From positions 2,955,001 through 3,019,000 of the forward strand of contig NC_135549.1 in assembly GCF_964340395.1 (NCBI RefSeq): a stretch of 64,000 nucleotides of DNA. The letters are read 5' to 3'. The translations under genes were made by a program, and so were the position numbers. Of the stretch, positions 44,501-56,500 are shown piece after piece. Each line of letters begins with the position of its first letter. Within the stretch, counting starts at the first letter, position 1. The notes under the pieces were generated by a model that worked only from the letters and a program-made list of their open reading frames with translations, did not search any database and was not told where the DNA came from. Source of the stretch: Glandiceps talaboti (taxonomy: Eukaryota; Hemichordata; Enteropneusta; Spengelidae).

Positions 44501-47500
44501 TCCATGTCTAAGTACAGATTCTATATTAATTGTCCCCTACAGCTGTGACTGTTACCAACCCATGTCTAAGTACAGATTCTATATTAATTGTCCCCTACAG
44601 CTGTGACTGTTATCAACCCATGTCTAAGTACTGATTCTATATTACTTGTCCCCTACAGCTGTGACTGTTATCAACCCATGTCTAAGTACTGATTCTATAT
44701 TACTTGTCCCCTACAGCTGTGACTGTTATCAACCCATGTCTAAGTACTGATTCTATATTACTTGTCCTCTACAGCTGTGACTGTTATCAACCCATGTCTA
44801 AGTACTGATTCTATATTACTTGTCCCCTACAGCTGTGACTGTTATCAATCCATGTCTAAGTACAGATTCTATATTACTTGTCCTCTACAGCTGTGACTGT
44901 TATTAACCCATGTCTAAGTACTGATTCTATATTGTCCCCTACAGCTGTGACTGTTATCAACCCATGTCTAAGTACTGATTCTATATTGTCCTCTACAGCT
45001 GTGACTGTTATCAACCCATGTCTAAGTACTGATTCTATATTGTCCCCTACAGCTGTGACTGTTATCAACCCATGTCTAAGTACTGATTCTATATTACTTG
45101 TCCTCTACAGCTGTGACTGTTATCAATCCATGTCTAAGTACTGATTCTATATTACTTGTCCCCTACAGCTGTGACTGTTATCAATCCATGTCTAAGTACA
45201 GATTCTATATTACTTGTCCTCTACAGCTGTGACTGTTATCAATCCATGTCTAAGTACAGATTCTATATTACTTGTCCTCTACAGCTGTGACTGTTATCAA
45301 CCCATGTCTAAGTACTGATTCTATATTACTTGTCCTCTACAGCTGTGACTGTTATCAATCCATGTCTAAGTACTGATTCTATATTACTTGTCCCCTACAG
45401 CTGTGACTGTTATCAACCCATGTCTAAGTACTGATTCTATATTACTTGTCCCCTACAGCTGTGACTGTTATCAACCCATGTCTAAGTACTGATTCTATAT
45501 TACTTGTCCTCTACAGCTGTGACTGTTATCAACCCATGTCTAAGTACTGATTCTATATTACTTGTCCCCTACAGCTGTGACTGTTATCAATCCATGTCTA
45601 AGTACAGATTCTATATTACTTGTCCTCTACAGCTGTGACTGTTATTAACCCATGTCTAAGTACTGATTCTATATTGTCCCCTACAGCTGTGACTGTTATC
45701 AACCCATGTCTAAGTACTGATTCTATATTGTCCTCTACAGCTGTGACTGTTATCAACCCATGTCTAAGTACTGATTCTATATTGTCCCCTACAGCTGTGA
45801 CTGTTATCAACCCATGTCTAAGTACTGATTCTATATTACTTGTCCTCTACAGCTGTGACTGTTATCAATCCATGTCTAAGTACTGATTCTATATTACTTG
45901 TCCTCTACAGCTGTGACTGTTATCAATCCATGTCTAAGTACTGATTCTATATTACTTGTCCTCTACAGCTGTGACTGTTATCAACCCATGTCTAAGTGCT
46001 GAGTCTATATTGTCCTCTACAGCTGTGACTGTTATCAACCCATGTCTAAGTACTGATTCTATATTACTTGTCCTCTACAGCTGTGACTGTTATCAACCCA
46101 TGTCTAAGTACTGATTCTATATTACTTGTCCCCTACAGCTGTGACTGTTATCAACCCATGTCTAAGTACTGATTCTATATTGTCCCCTACAGCTGTGACT
46201 GTTATCAACCCATGTCTAAGTACTGATTCTATATTGTCCCCTACAGCTGTGACTGTTATCAACCCATGTCTAAGTACTGATTCTATATTGTCCCCTACAG
46301 CTGTGACTGTTATCAACCCATGTCTAAGTACTGATTCTATATTACTTGTCCTCTACAGCTGTGACTGTTATCAACCCATGTCTAAGTACTGATTCTATAT
46401 TGTCCCCTACAGCTGTGACTGTTATCAACCCATGTCTAAGTACTGATTCTATATTACTTGTCCTCTACAGCTGTGACTGTTATCAATCCATGTCTAAGTA
46501 CTGATTCTATATTACTTGTCCCCTACAGCTGTGACTGTTATCAATCCATGTCTAAGTACAGATTCTATATTACTTGTCCTCTACAGCTGTGACTGTTATC
46601 AATGCATGTCTAAGTACAGATTCTATATTACTTGTCCTCTACAGCTGTGACTGTTATCAACCCATGTCTAAGTACTGATTCTATATTACTTGTCCTCTAC
46701 AGCTGTGACTGTTATCAATCCATGTCTAAGTACTGATTCTATATTACTTGTCCCCTACAGCTGTGACTGTTATCAACCCATGTCTAAGTACTGATTCTAT
46801 ATTACTTGTCCCCTACAGCTGTGACTGTTATCAACCCATGTCTAAGTACTGATTCTATATTACTTGTCCTCTACAGCTGTGACTGTTATCAACCCATGTC
46901 TAAGTACTGATTCTATATTACTTGTCCCCTACAGCTGTGACTGTTATCAATCCATGTCTAAGTACAGATTCTATATTACTTGTCCTCTACAGCTGTGACT
47001 GTTATTATCCCATGTCTAAGTACTGATTCTATATTGTCCCCTACAGCTGTGACTGTTATCAACCCATGTCTAAGTACTGATTCTATATTGTCCCCTACAG
47101 CTGTGACTGTTATCAACCCATGTCTAAGTACTGATTCTATATTACTTGTCCTCTACAGCTGTGACTGTTATCAACCCATGTCTAAGTACTGATTCTATAT
47201 TACTTGTCCCCTACAGCTGTGACTGTTATCAATCCATGTCTAAGTACAGATTCTATATTACTTGTCCTCTACAGCTGTGACTGTTATTATCCCATGTCTA
47301 AGTACTGATTCTATATTGTCCCCTACAGCTGTGACTGTTATCAACCCATGTCTAAGTACTGATTCTATATTGTCCCCTACAGCTGTGACTGTTATCAACC
47401 CATGTCTAAGTACTGATTCTATATTACTTGTCCTCTACAGCTGTGACTGTTATCAATCCACGTCTAAGTACAGATTCTATATTACTTGTCCCCTACAGCT

Positions 47501-50500
47501 GTGACTGTTATCAACCCACGTCTAAGTACTGATTCTATATTACTTGTCCTCTACAGCTGTGACTGTTATCAACCCATGTCTAAATACTGATTCTATATTA
47601 CTTGTCCTCTACAGCTGTGACTGTTATCAATCCATGTCTAAGTACAGATTCTATATTACTTGTCCTCTACAGCTGTGACTGTTATCAATCCATGTCTAAG
47701 TACAGATTCTATATTAATTGTCCCCTACAGCTGTGACTGTTATCAACCCATGTCTAAGTACTGATTCTATATTACTTGTCCCCTACAGCTGTGACTGTTA
47801 TCAATCCATGTCTAAGTACAGATTCTATATTACTTGTCCTCTACAGCTGTGACTGTTATCAACCCATGTCTAAGTACTGATTCTATATTACTTGTCCTCT
47901 ACAGCTGTGACTGTTATCAATCCATGTCTAAGTACTGATTCTATATTACTTGTCCCCTACAGCTGTGACTGTTATCAACCCATGTCTAAGTACTGATTCT
48001 ATATTACTTGTCCCCTACAGCTGTGACTGTTATCAACCCATGTCTAAGTACTGATTCTATATTACTTGTCCTCTACAGCTGTGACTGTTATCAACCCATG
48101 TCTAAGTACTGATTCTATATTACTTGTCCCCTACAGCTGTGACTGTTATCAATCCATGTCTAAGTACAGATTCTATATTACTTGTCCTCTACAGCTGTGA
48201 CTGTTATTAACCCATGTCTAAGTACTGATTCTATATTGTCCCCTACAGCTGTGACTGTTATCAACCCATGTCTAAGTACTGATTCTATATTGTCCTCTAC
48301 AGCTGTGACTGTTATCAACCCATGTCTAAGTACTGATTCTATATTGTCCCCTACAGCTGTGACTGTTATCAACCCATGTCTAAGTACTGATTCTATATTA
48401 CTTGTCCTCTACAGCTGTGACTGTTATCAATCCATGTCTAAGTACTGATTCTATATTACTTGTCCTCTACAGCTGTGACTGTTATCAATCCATGTCTAAG
48501 TACTGATTCTATATTACTTGTCCTCTACAGCTGTGACTGTTATCAACCCATGTCTAAGTGCTGAGTCTATATTGTCCTCTACAGCTGTGACTGTTATCAA
48601 CCCATGTCTAAGTACTGATTCTATATTACTTGTCCTCTACAGCTGTGACTGTTATCAACCCATGTCTAAGTACTGATTCTATATTACTTGTCCCCTACAG
48701 CTGTGACTGTTATCAACCCATGTCTAAGTACTGATTCTATATTGTCCCCTACAGCTGTGACTGTTATCAACCCATGTCTAAGTACTGATTCTATATTGTC
48801 CCCTACAGCTGTGACTGTTATCAACCCATGTCTAAGTACTGATTCTATATTGTCCCCTACAGCTGTGACTGTTATCAACCCATGTCTAAGTACTGATTCT
48901 ATATTACTTGTCCTCTACAGCTGTGACTGTTATCAACCCATGTCTAAGTACTGATTCTATATTGTCCCCTACAGCTGTGACTGTTATCAACCCATGTCTA
49001 AGTACTGATTCTATATTACTTGTCCTCTACAGCTGTGACTGTTATCAATCCATGTCTAAGTACTGATTCTATATTACTTGTCCCCTACAGCTGTGACTGT
49101 TATCAATCCATGTCTAAGTACAGATTCTATATTACTTGTCCTCTACAGCTGTGACTGTTATCAATGCATGTCTAAGTACAGATTCTATATTACTTGTCCT
49201 CTACAGCTGTGACTGTTATCAACCCATGTCTAAGTACTGATTCTATATTACTTGTCCTCTACAGCTGTGACTGTTATCAATCCATGTCTAAGTACTGATT
49301 CTATATTACTTGTCCCCTACAGCTGTGACTGTTATCAACCCATGTCTAAGTACTGATTCTATATTACTTGTCCCCTACAGCTGTGACTGTTATCAACCCA
49401 TGTCTAAGTACTGATTCTATATTACTTGTCCTCTACAGCTGTGACTGTTATCAACCCATGTCTAAGTACTGATTCTATATTACTTGTCCCCTACAGCTGT
49501 GACTGTTATCAATCCATGTCTAAGTACAGATTCTATATTACTTGTCCTCTACAGCTGTGACTGTTATTATCCCATGTCTAAGTACTGATTCTATATTGTC
49601 CCCTACAGCTGTGACTGTTATCAACCCATGTCTAAGTACTGATTCTATATTGTCCTCTACAGCTGTGACTGTTATCAACCCATGTCTAAGTACTGATTCT
49701 ATATTGTCCCCTACAGCTGTGACTGTTATCAACCCATGTCTAAGTACTGATTCTATATTACTTGTCCTCTACAGCTGTGACTGTTATCAATCCATGTCTA
49801 AGTACTGATTCTATATTACTTGTCCTCTACAGCTGTGACTGTTATCAATCCATGTCTAAGTACTGATTCTATATTACTTGTCCTCTACAGGTGTGACTGT
49901 TATCAACCCATGTCTAAGTGCTGAGTCTATATTGTCCTCTACAGCTGTGACTGTTATCAACCCATGTCTAAGTACTGATTCTATATTACTTGTCCTCTAC
50001 AGCTGTGACTGTTATCAACCCATGTCTAAGTACTGATTCTATATTACTTGTCCCCTACAGCTGTGACTGTTATCAACCCATGTCTAAGTACTGATTCTAT
50101 ATTGTCCCCTACAGCTGTGACTGTTATCAACCCATGTCTAAGTACTGATTCTATATTGTCCCCTACAGCTGTGACTGTTATCAACCCATGTCTAAGTACT
50201 GATTCTATATTACTTGTCCTCTACAGCTGTGACTGTTATCAATCCATGTCTAAGTACTGATTCTATATTACTTGTCCCCTACAGCTGTGACTGTTATTAA
50301 CCCATGTCTAAATACTGATTCTATATTACTTGTCCTCTACAGCTGTGACTGTTATCAACCCATGTCTAAGTACTGATTCTATATTACTTGTCCCCTACAG
50401 CTGTGACTGTTATTAACCCATGTCTAAGTACAGATTCTATATTACTTGTCCCCTACAGCTGTGACTGTTATCAACCCATGTTTAAGTACTGATTCTATAT

Positions 50501-53500
50501 TGTCCCCTACAGCTGTGACTGTTATCAATCCATGTCTAAGTACTGATTCTATATTGTCCTCTACAGCTGTGACTGTTATCAATCCATGTCTAAGTACTGA
50601 TTCTATATTGTCCTCTACAGCTGTGACTGTTATCAATCCATGTCTAAGTACTGATTCTATATTGTCCTCTACAGCTGTGACTGTTATCAACCCATGTCTA
50701 AGTACTGATTCTATATTGTCCTCTACAGCTGTGACTGTTATCAACCCATGTCTAAGTACTGATTCTATATTACTTGTCCTCTACAGCTGTGACTGTTATC
50801 AATCCATGTCTAAGTACTGATTCTATATTACTTGTCCTCTACAGCTGTGACTGTTATCAACCCATGTCTAAGTACAGATTCTATATTACTTGTCCCCTAC
50901 AGCTGTGACTGTTATCAATCCATGTCTAAGTACTGATTCTATATTGTCCTCTACAGCTGTGACTGTTATCAACCCATGTCTAAGTACTGATTCTATATTA
51001 CTTGTCCCCTACAGCTGTGACTGTTATTAACCCATGTCTAAGTACAGATTCTATATTACTTGTCCCCTACAGCTGTGACTGTTATCAACCCATGTTTAAG
51101 TACTGATTCTATATTGTCCCCTACAGCTGTGACTGTTATCAATCCATGTCTAAGTACTGATTCTATATTGTCCTCTACAGCTGTGACTGTTATCAATCCA
51201 TGTCTAAGTACTGATTCTATATTGTCCTCTACAGCTGTGACTGTTATCAATCCATGTCTAAGTACTGATTCTATATTGTCCTCTACAGCTGTGACTGTTA
51301 TCAACCCATGTCTAAGTACTGATTCTATATTGTCCTCTACAGCTGTGACTGTTATCAACCCATGTCTAAGTACTGATTCTATATTACTTGTCCTCTACAG
51401 CTGTGACTGTTATCAATCCATGTCTAAGTACTGATTCTATATTACTTGTCCTCTACAGCTGTGACTGTTATCAACCCATGTCTAAGTACAGATTCTATAT
51501 TACTTGTCCCCTACAGCTGTGACTGTTATCAATCCATGTCTAAGTACTGATTCTATATTGTCCTCTACAGCTGTGACTGTTATCAACCCATGTCTAAGTA
51601 CTGATTCTATATTACTTGTCCTCTACAGCTGTGACTGTTATCAACCCATGTCTAAGTACTGATTCTATATTGTCCTCTACAGCTGTGACTGTTATCAACC
51701 CATGTCTAAGTACTGATTCTATATTACTTGTCCCCTACAGCTGTGACTGTTATCAATCCATGTCTAAGTACAGATTCTATATTACTTGTCCTCTACAGCT
51801 GTGACTGTTATCAACCCATGTCTAAGTACTGATTCTATATTGTCCCCTACAGTTGTGACTGTTATCAACCCATGTCTAAGTACTGATTCTATATTGTCCT
51901 CTACAGCTGTGACTGTTATCAACCCATGTCTAAGTACTGATTCTATATTACTTGTCCCCTACAGCTGTGACTGTTATCAACCCATGTCTAAGTACTGATT
52001 CTATATTACTTGTCCCCTACAGCTGTGACTGTTATTAACCCATGTCTAAGTAATCCCTGTAAAAACGGTGGAATATGTATATACCAACAGACAGAAAGTA
52101 CTTACATCTGTCAATGTATTGACAACTTGCAAGGAACTCATTGTGATGTGGGTAAGTAGTTAAGTCTTACACCTGGAAAGAAAATATTTGCTAGTCAGTG
52201 CTTGATGCAAAAATAAAAGAGTCATATCAGTCACTTGAAAATACGTACAGGCTCATTTAAATGTAGTTGTTAGTTGAAATGTTTGGCTTTCTTCAAATTT
52301 TCAACCACACATTTGAGATCATTTTAATATTCTATTCTATTCTATTCTATTTTATACTATTCTATTCTATTATATATGTTCTATTCTTTTCAAAGTCTAT
52401 TCTGTTCTAATCCATTTTATTGCTTTATTTTATGCTTTAATAGACTAATATATTCTATTCTATTCCATTCTATTGTGTTCTATTCTATTCAAAATCTATT
52501 CTATTCTAATACATTTTATTTGCTTCTATTCAATGCTAATTCTATTCTATTCTATTCCTAGACTGTTCTATGAATAATCTGTTTTCCATTATATAATTAC
52601 AACAGCTCCATCTGAAGACTGCAACAAGGAGTTCAACTTGGGCACAGGTGAAGTAGCTAGAGTGACATCTCCTAATTATCCCAACAACTACCCAGACAAT
52701 GCACACTGTACATGGATCGTGCGTACTCAAGAAGGCCATACATTGAAAGTGATAGTTAATGACATGAATACAGACTGCAGTGTTGATATGGTCAAACTAG
52801 GATTTGGTGATGATCCCAATAACCCTAATTCATTGGAAATGAGTGAATCTGGTTCTGACTTGATTCATCCTTTTGTAGTGGATGATAATGAACTTTGGAT
52901 GACCTTTGATTCTGACCCAAGTACTAGCAAGAAGGGATTTTCAATTGACATCCAAGACTTACCAAAAGGTGAGTGTGTCATAGTAACAAATGATAAGTAT
53001 AGAAGGACCTTCCAAATCGTTAACATTTTGTCATAACTACAAGTGATATCAGGACATGTTTGGGATAAGTCAAGGTAACCAAATGATAAGTATATTGTGT
53101 CATGTAACAAGTGTTAATAACTGATGTATGACATAATTTAAGACTCACCAAATGATAGGTATATGTTGTCATGGTAACAAGTGTTGATATAAGGGATATT
53201 TGAGATAGGTTGAAACTTTACCAAATGATAGATATGTTTTCATGGTAACGAGCATGACAACTGATGCATGAGATAAGTTGAAACTTACCAAGTGATAAGC
53301 ATATGTTGTCACGGTAACAAGTGTTGATAACTAGTGTATGAGATAAATTGAGTTCCTATGCCATTGGAGCGCCCCCAGTGACTGATAGTTGTACACTAGC
53401 ACCTACACCATTGGAGCACCCCGAATGACTGACTAGTCTACACAGCACCTACACTATTTGAGTGCCGTATTGTTTGTTTTGTCTTTATAACCTATCACAT

Positions 53501-56500
53501 GTACTAAATATCTAGTCATCTTCTTTCCCACTCATTACAATAACAGAAACTTGTGGTCAATACGTATGTTATAATGGTGGAGGTTGTGTTATGACTGGAG
53601 GCCAAAAAAAGTGTGTCTGCACTGATGGATGGACTGGAGAGTTCTGTGAGGATGGTAAGTATATATAGAAATGTTACAGTCAAAATAGTTGATAAATTCC
53701 ATATGCTATGGATAGCCACAACAAAATGACTTGAAAATATACATTTGGGAAATTGGTTGTGTTCACTACTTTAAAATAATTTGTCAACACTGTACTTCTA
53801 AAAGTTCATCTCTGGCTCCATCAATAGAAAGCAGACACTGTTAACAGATGTATGCAAGTCATTATGTCCAAGACTAACATAAAGATCATAACATTAAATG
53901 TGTTCTGTAGAAGCATTTGATTTATAGTTTAACTGATTCAGCTCTTGGTTCTGTGCAGCTATTTGTAGTCAATACAGATGCAAGGATCCCAGCATAATGC
54001 ACTTTACACTTCTGAATTGGAATACAGTTCACCTTTTGATTCCACTCACTTAGGCAAAGTATACACCAGGTACATTATATCCTTTGGAAAGCATAATTTT
54101 ATAATATTCTGGGTGGTTTCACCGACTTATCATGGTTTTCTTCCTTGTAGATATTGATGAATGTGAGAATTCACCTTGTGAAAATGGCGGTGATTGTGTT
54201 AATGGTAACAATGAATTCCAATGTACATGTAGTCCAGAGTGGTCCGGAGAAACATGTGCTGAACCTGCATCAGGTAATTTGGATATCATACGATGATTCC
54301 CATTTGTCCCAAAAGTAATAGTTGACCAATCACAGCTAAAGATGTCAGATATTCACAAATCACAAATAGTGTTACAATGATGAAGGTGATAGGGATACTA
54401 GTAATCTTTAAAAGGTATAGGCTAACTTTGCCAAAATAAACGGTTGTGCATAGTCCCACTTCGTGTCATTAATAAAAGGTTGGGGGCAAATATACAAAGC
54501 TGTTATACATCACACATACATATATCATAGAGTATGACCAGGGGAAATATTCACTACATAAAATGTAAAACAATTGAAGTTGTCACTTTGCAGCATTCAT
54601 ATTTGAACATGAATTTCATTTTTTTCAATTCTTTTGAAAATTCTCCCCATTTCACCTAGCAGGTGTTGATGTAATCTATTCACTCATGTACATTGGGAAT
54701 TTTCAGTTTTTCCATGGACATTTGAACAGATTTGGGTAAAAATTCTGTCCTCTTCCATGTATGTGCAAGCAATGACAGTTGATAACCCAGAAGATTTGCA
54801 TATAAACTCAAGTCAAAATATCTGCTAAACAGTATCAAAGATATATTTGATGGTATATGGCCTGACATGTTGTATTATACAGGAAAACAAGGAGATGACC
54901 CATCCCCAGCTGAAGATTCCTCACTGGAATGGTATTGGATTATGATGGTCACTGCTCTTAGTGGTTTAGTGGCTGGGGTTGGTGGCTACTTGGCATATAA
55001 ACAGTATCAGGCAAGGTAAGTGTTATTATAGGTTTGTATTTATATGCTAGTGGATATGTTGGTGGGAAGAAGGTTAGCGAGCAATATTTGGTTATGTGGT
55101 TGTCAAATGGCTGTGTTTGTTTGTTTGTGCGTGCGTGCGTGCGTGTGTGTGCGTGTTTGTGTATATTTGTGTGGGGCGGACAGGGTGATAATATAATATT
55201 TGGCACACTAACTTTGTCAGGCAAGACAAATGTTGATATTTGGGTTGGAGGGGGTCATACAGACAGCAACAAGCAAGATTATTATCTGGCATTTTAGTCT
55301 TATAGTGATCACTCTTTGCAGTAGGTATATACATGTATGAGGCATGGGCATGGTTATCATTATTTAAAAAATAAACATCCATGTGCCAACAGATGTGTTT
55401 ACTTTGAAATTGTTGTTTTTATATGTAGTAGCTAGGTTCATAGAGTTATTTGAAGTAAAACCTGTGACAATAAAATAGTGTTGTACGAGTCAAACTTTAC
55501 CCAAAACTGACTTGGTATGAACAAAATGAAAAAATAGTACAAAGCAGATACTTTATTTACATGTTATTTACATTTATAAACATTGAATGAAGTTGAATGT
55601 GCAGACACTTGAGGAAAACTTGCTATCTAAGATGCCACCCTACTGTGGGTGTAATTACATCAACATTCATTGAAAGCTTAATCAACATGTTACAACAACA
55701 GTCTTAATATGTGTCTTGGTCTTTGCTTATAGCTTGTTTTCTGTAGTAGTACTGCTTGTAATAAAAGCCACTTTCCATAGTAGTATTTTTTTTTCACATA
55801 ATTAATTTCACTTCCCTTCAAGCATTGTGTTTGTCTTTATTCTAATTTCAGAAAGCAAGCAAAGAAATCAAACATACGAAACACTGATTTACTTCAGTCT
55901 TTGAAAGTAAATAATGGTGAATTACCACCTGTAGACAGATATGGTTTTACATCACCTGAAGAAATGGGGTAAGTAATATTTATCTGTGAATTAACATCTC
56001 TTGTATTGTTTTGAACCTCTAGCTGATACTCACTATTTACTAATCCTTGTAGTAACTTTCTGTGATGTAGTAGACTGTACTAAGAGTATGGACATAGTCA
56101 TAAAAAACAAATCAATTTTTTGAAAGATTTAAAAAGTAGTTATTTGAAAAGTATTAATTAAACGCAATATATGGTATTATGAATATAATAAAGAAAATTA
56201 CGCCCAGATCAATTGTTCTTGATGACTTTTAATGTGAAATATCAATTCTGATATGGGATGTTAAACGTCATGATATTCATGTTAAACATCTTGTGTCACG
56301 TTACGGAAACTGCACTCACAGCGATATGATGAATGAATAGGTGATATCAGGTTATAACCTCTTATTAGCTCTGTTGATATAGATATATCCTAAAGCGTGA
56401 GTAAAGTACACTGTAGTATTACACTGTATATACATGAACTTCTGAAAGAAAATTGAACCCTTCACTCTCCTTGTGATATCATTTTCCTGTGAGAGAAAAA

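Noticed and set aside
43784-51998. Many open frames of 60-124 codons on both strands in the array
   Set aside because: They are runs of 54 bp repeat units read through; the same peptide recurs and both strands are open. No start context or independent domain.
43606-52050. CRISPR-like direct repeat array
   Set aside because: Units are contiguous with no unique spacers, and the setting is an animal intron.
52376-52561. Phe/Ile-rich open frame
   Set aside because: It is the TTCTA microsatellite translated.
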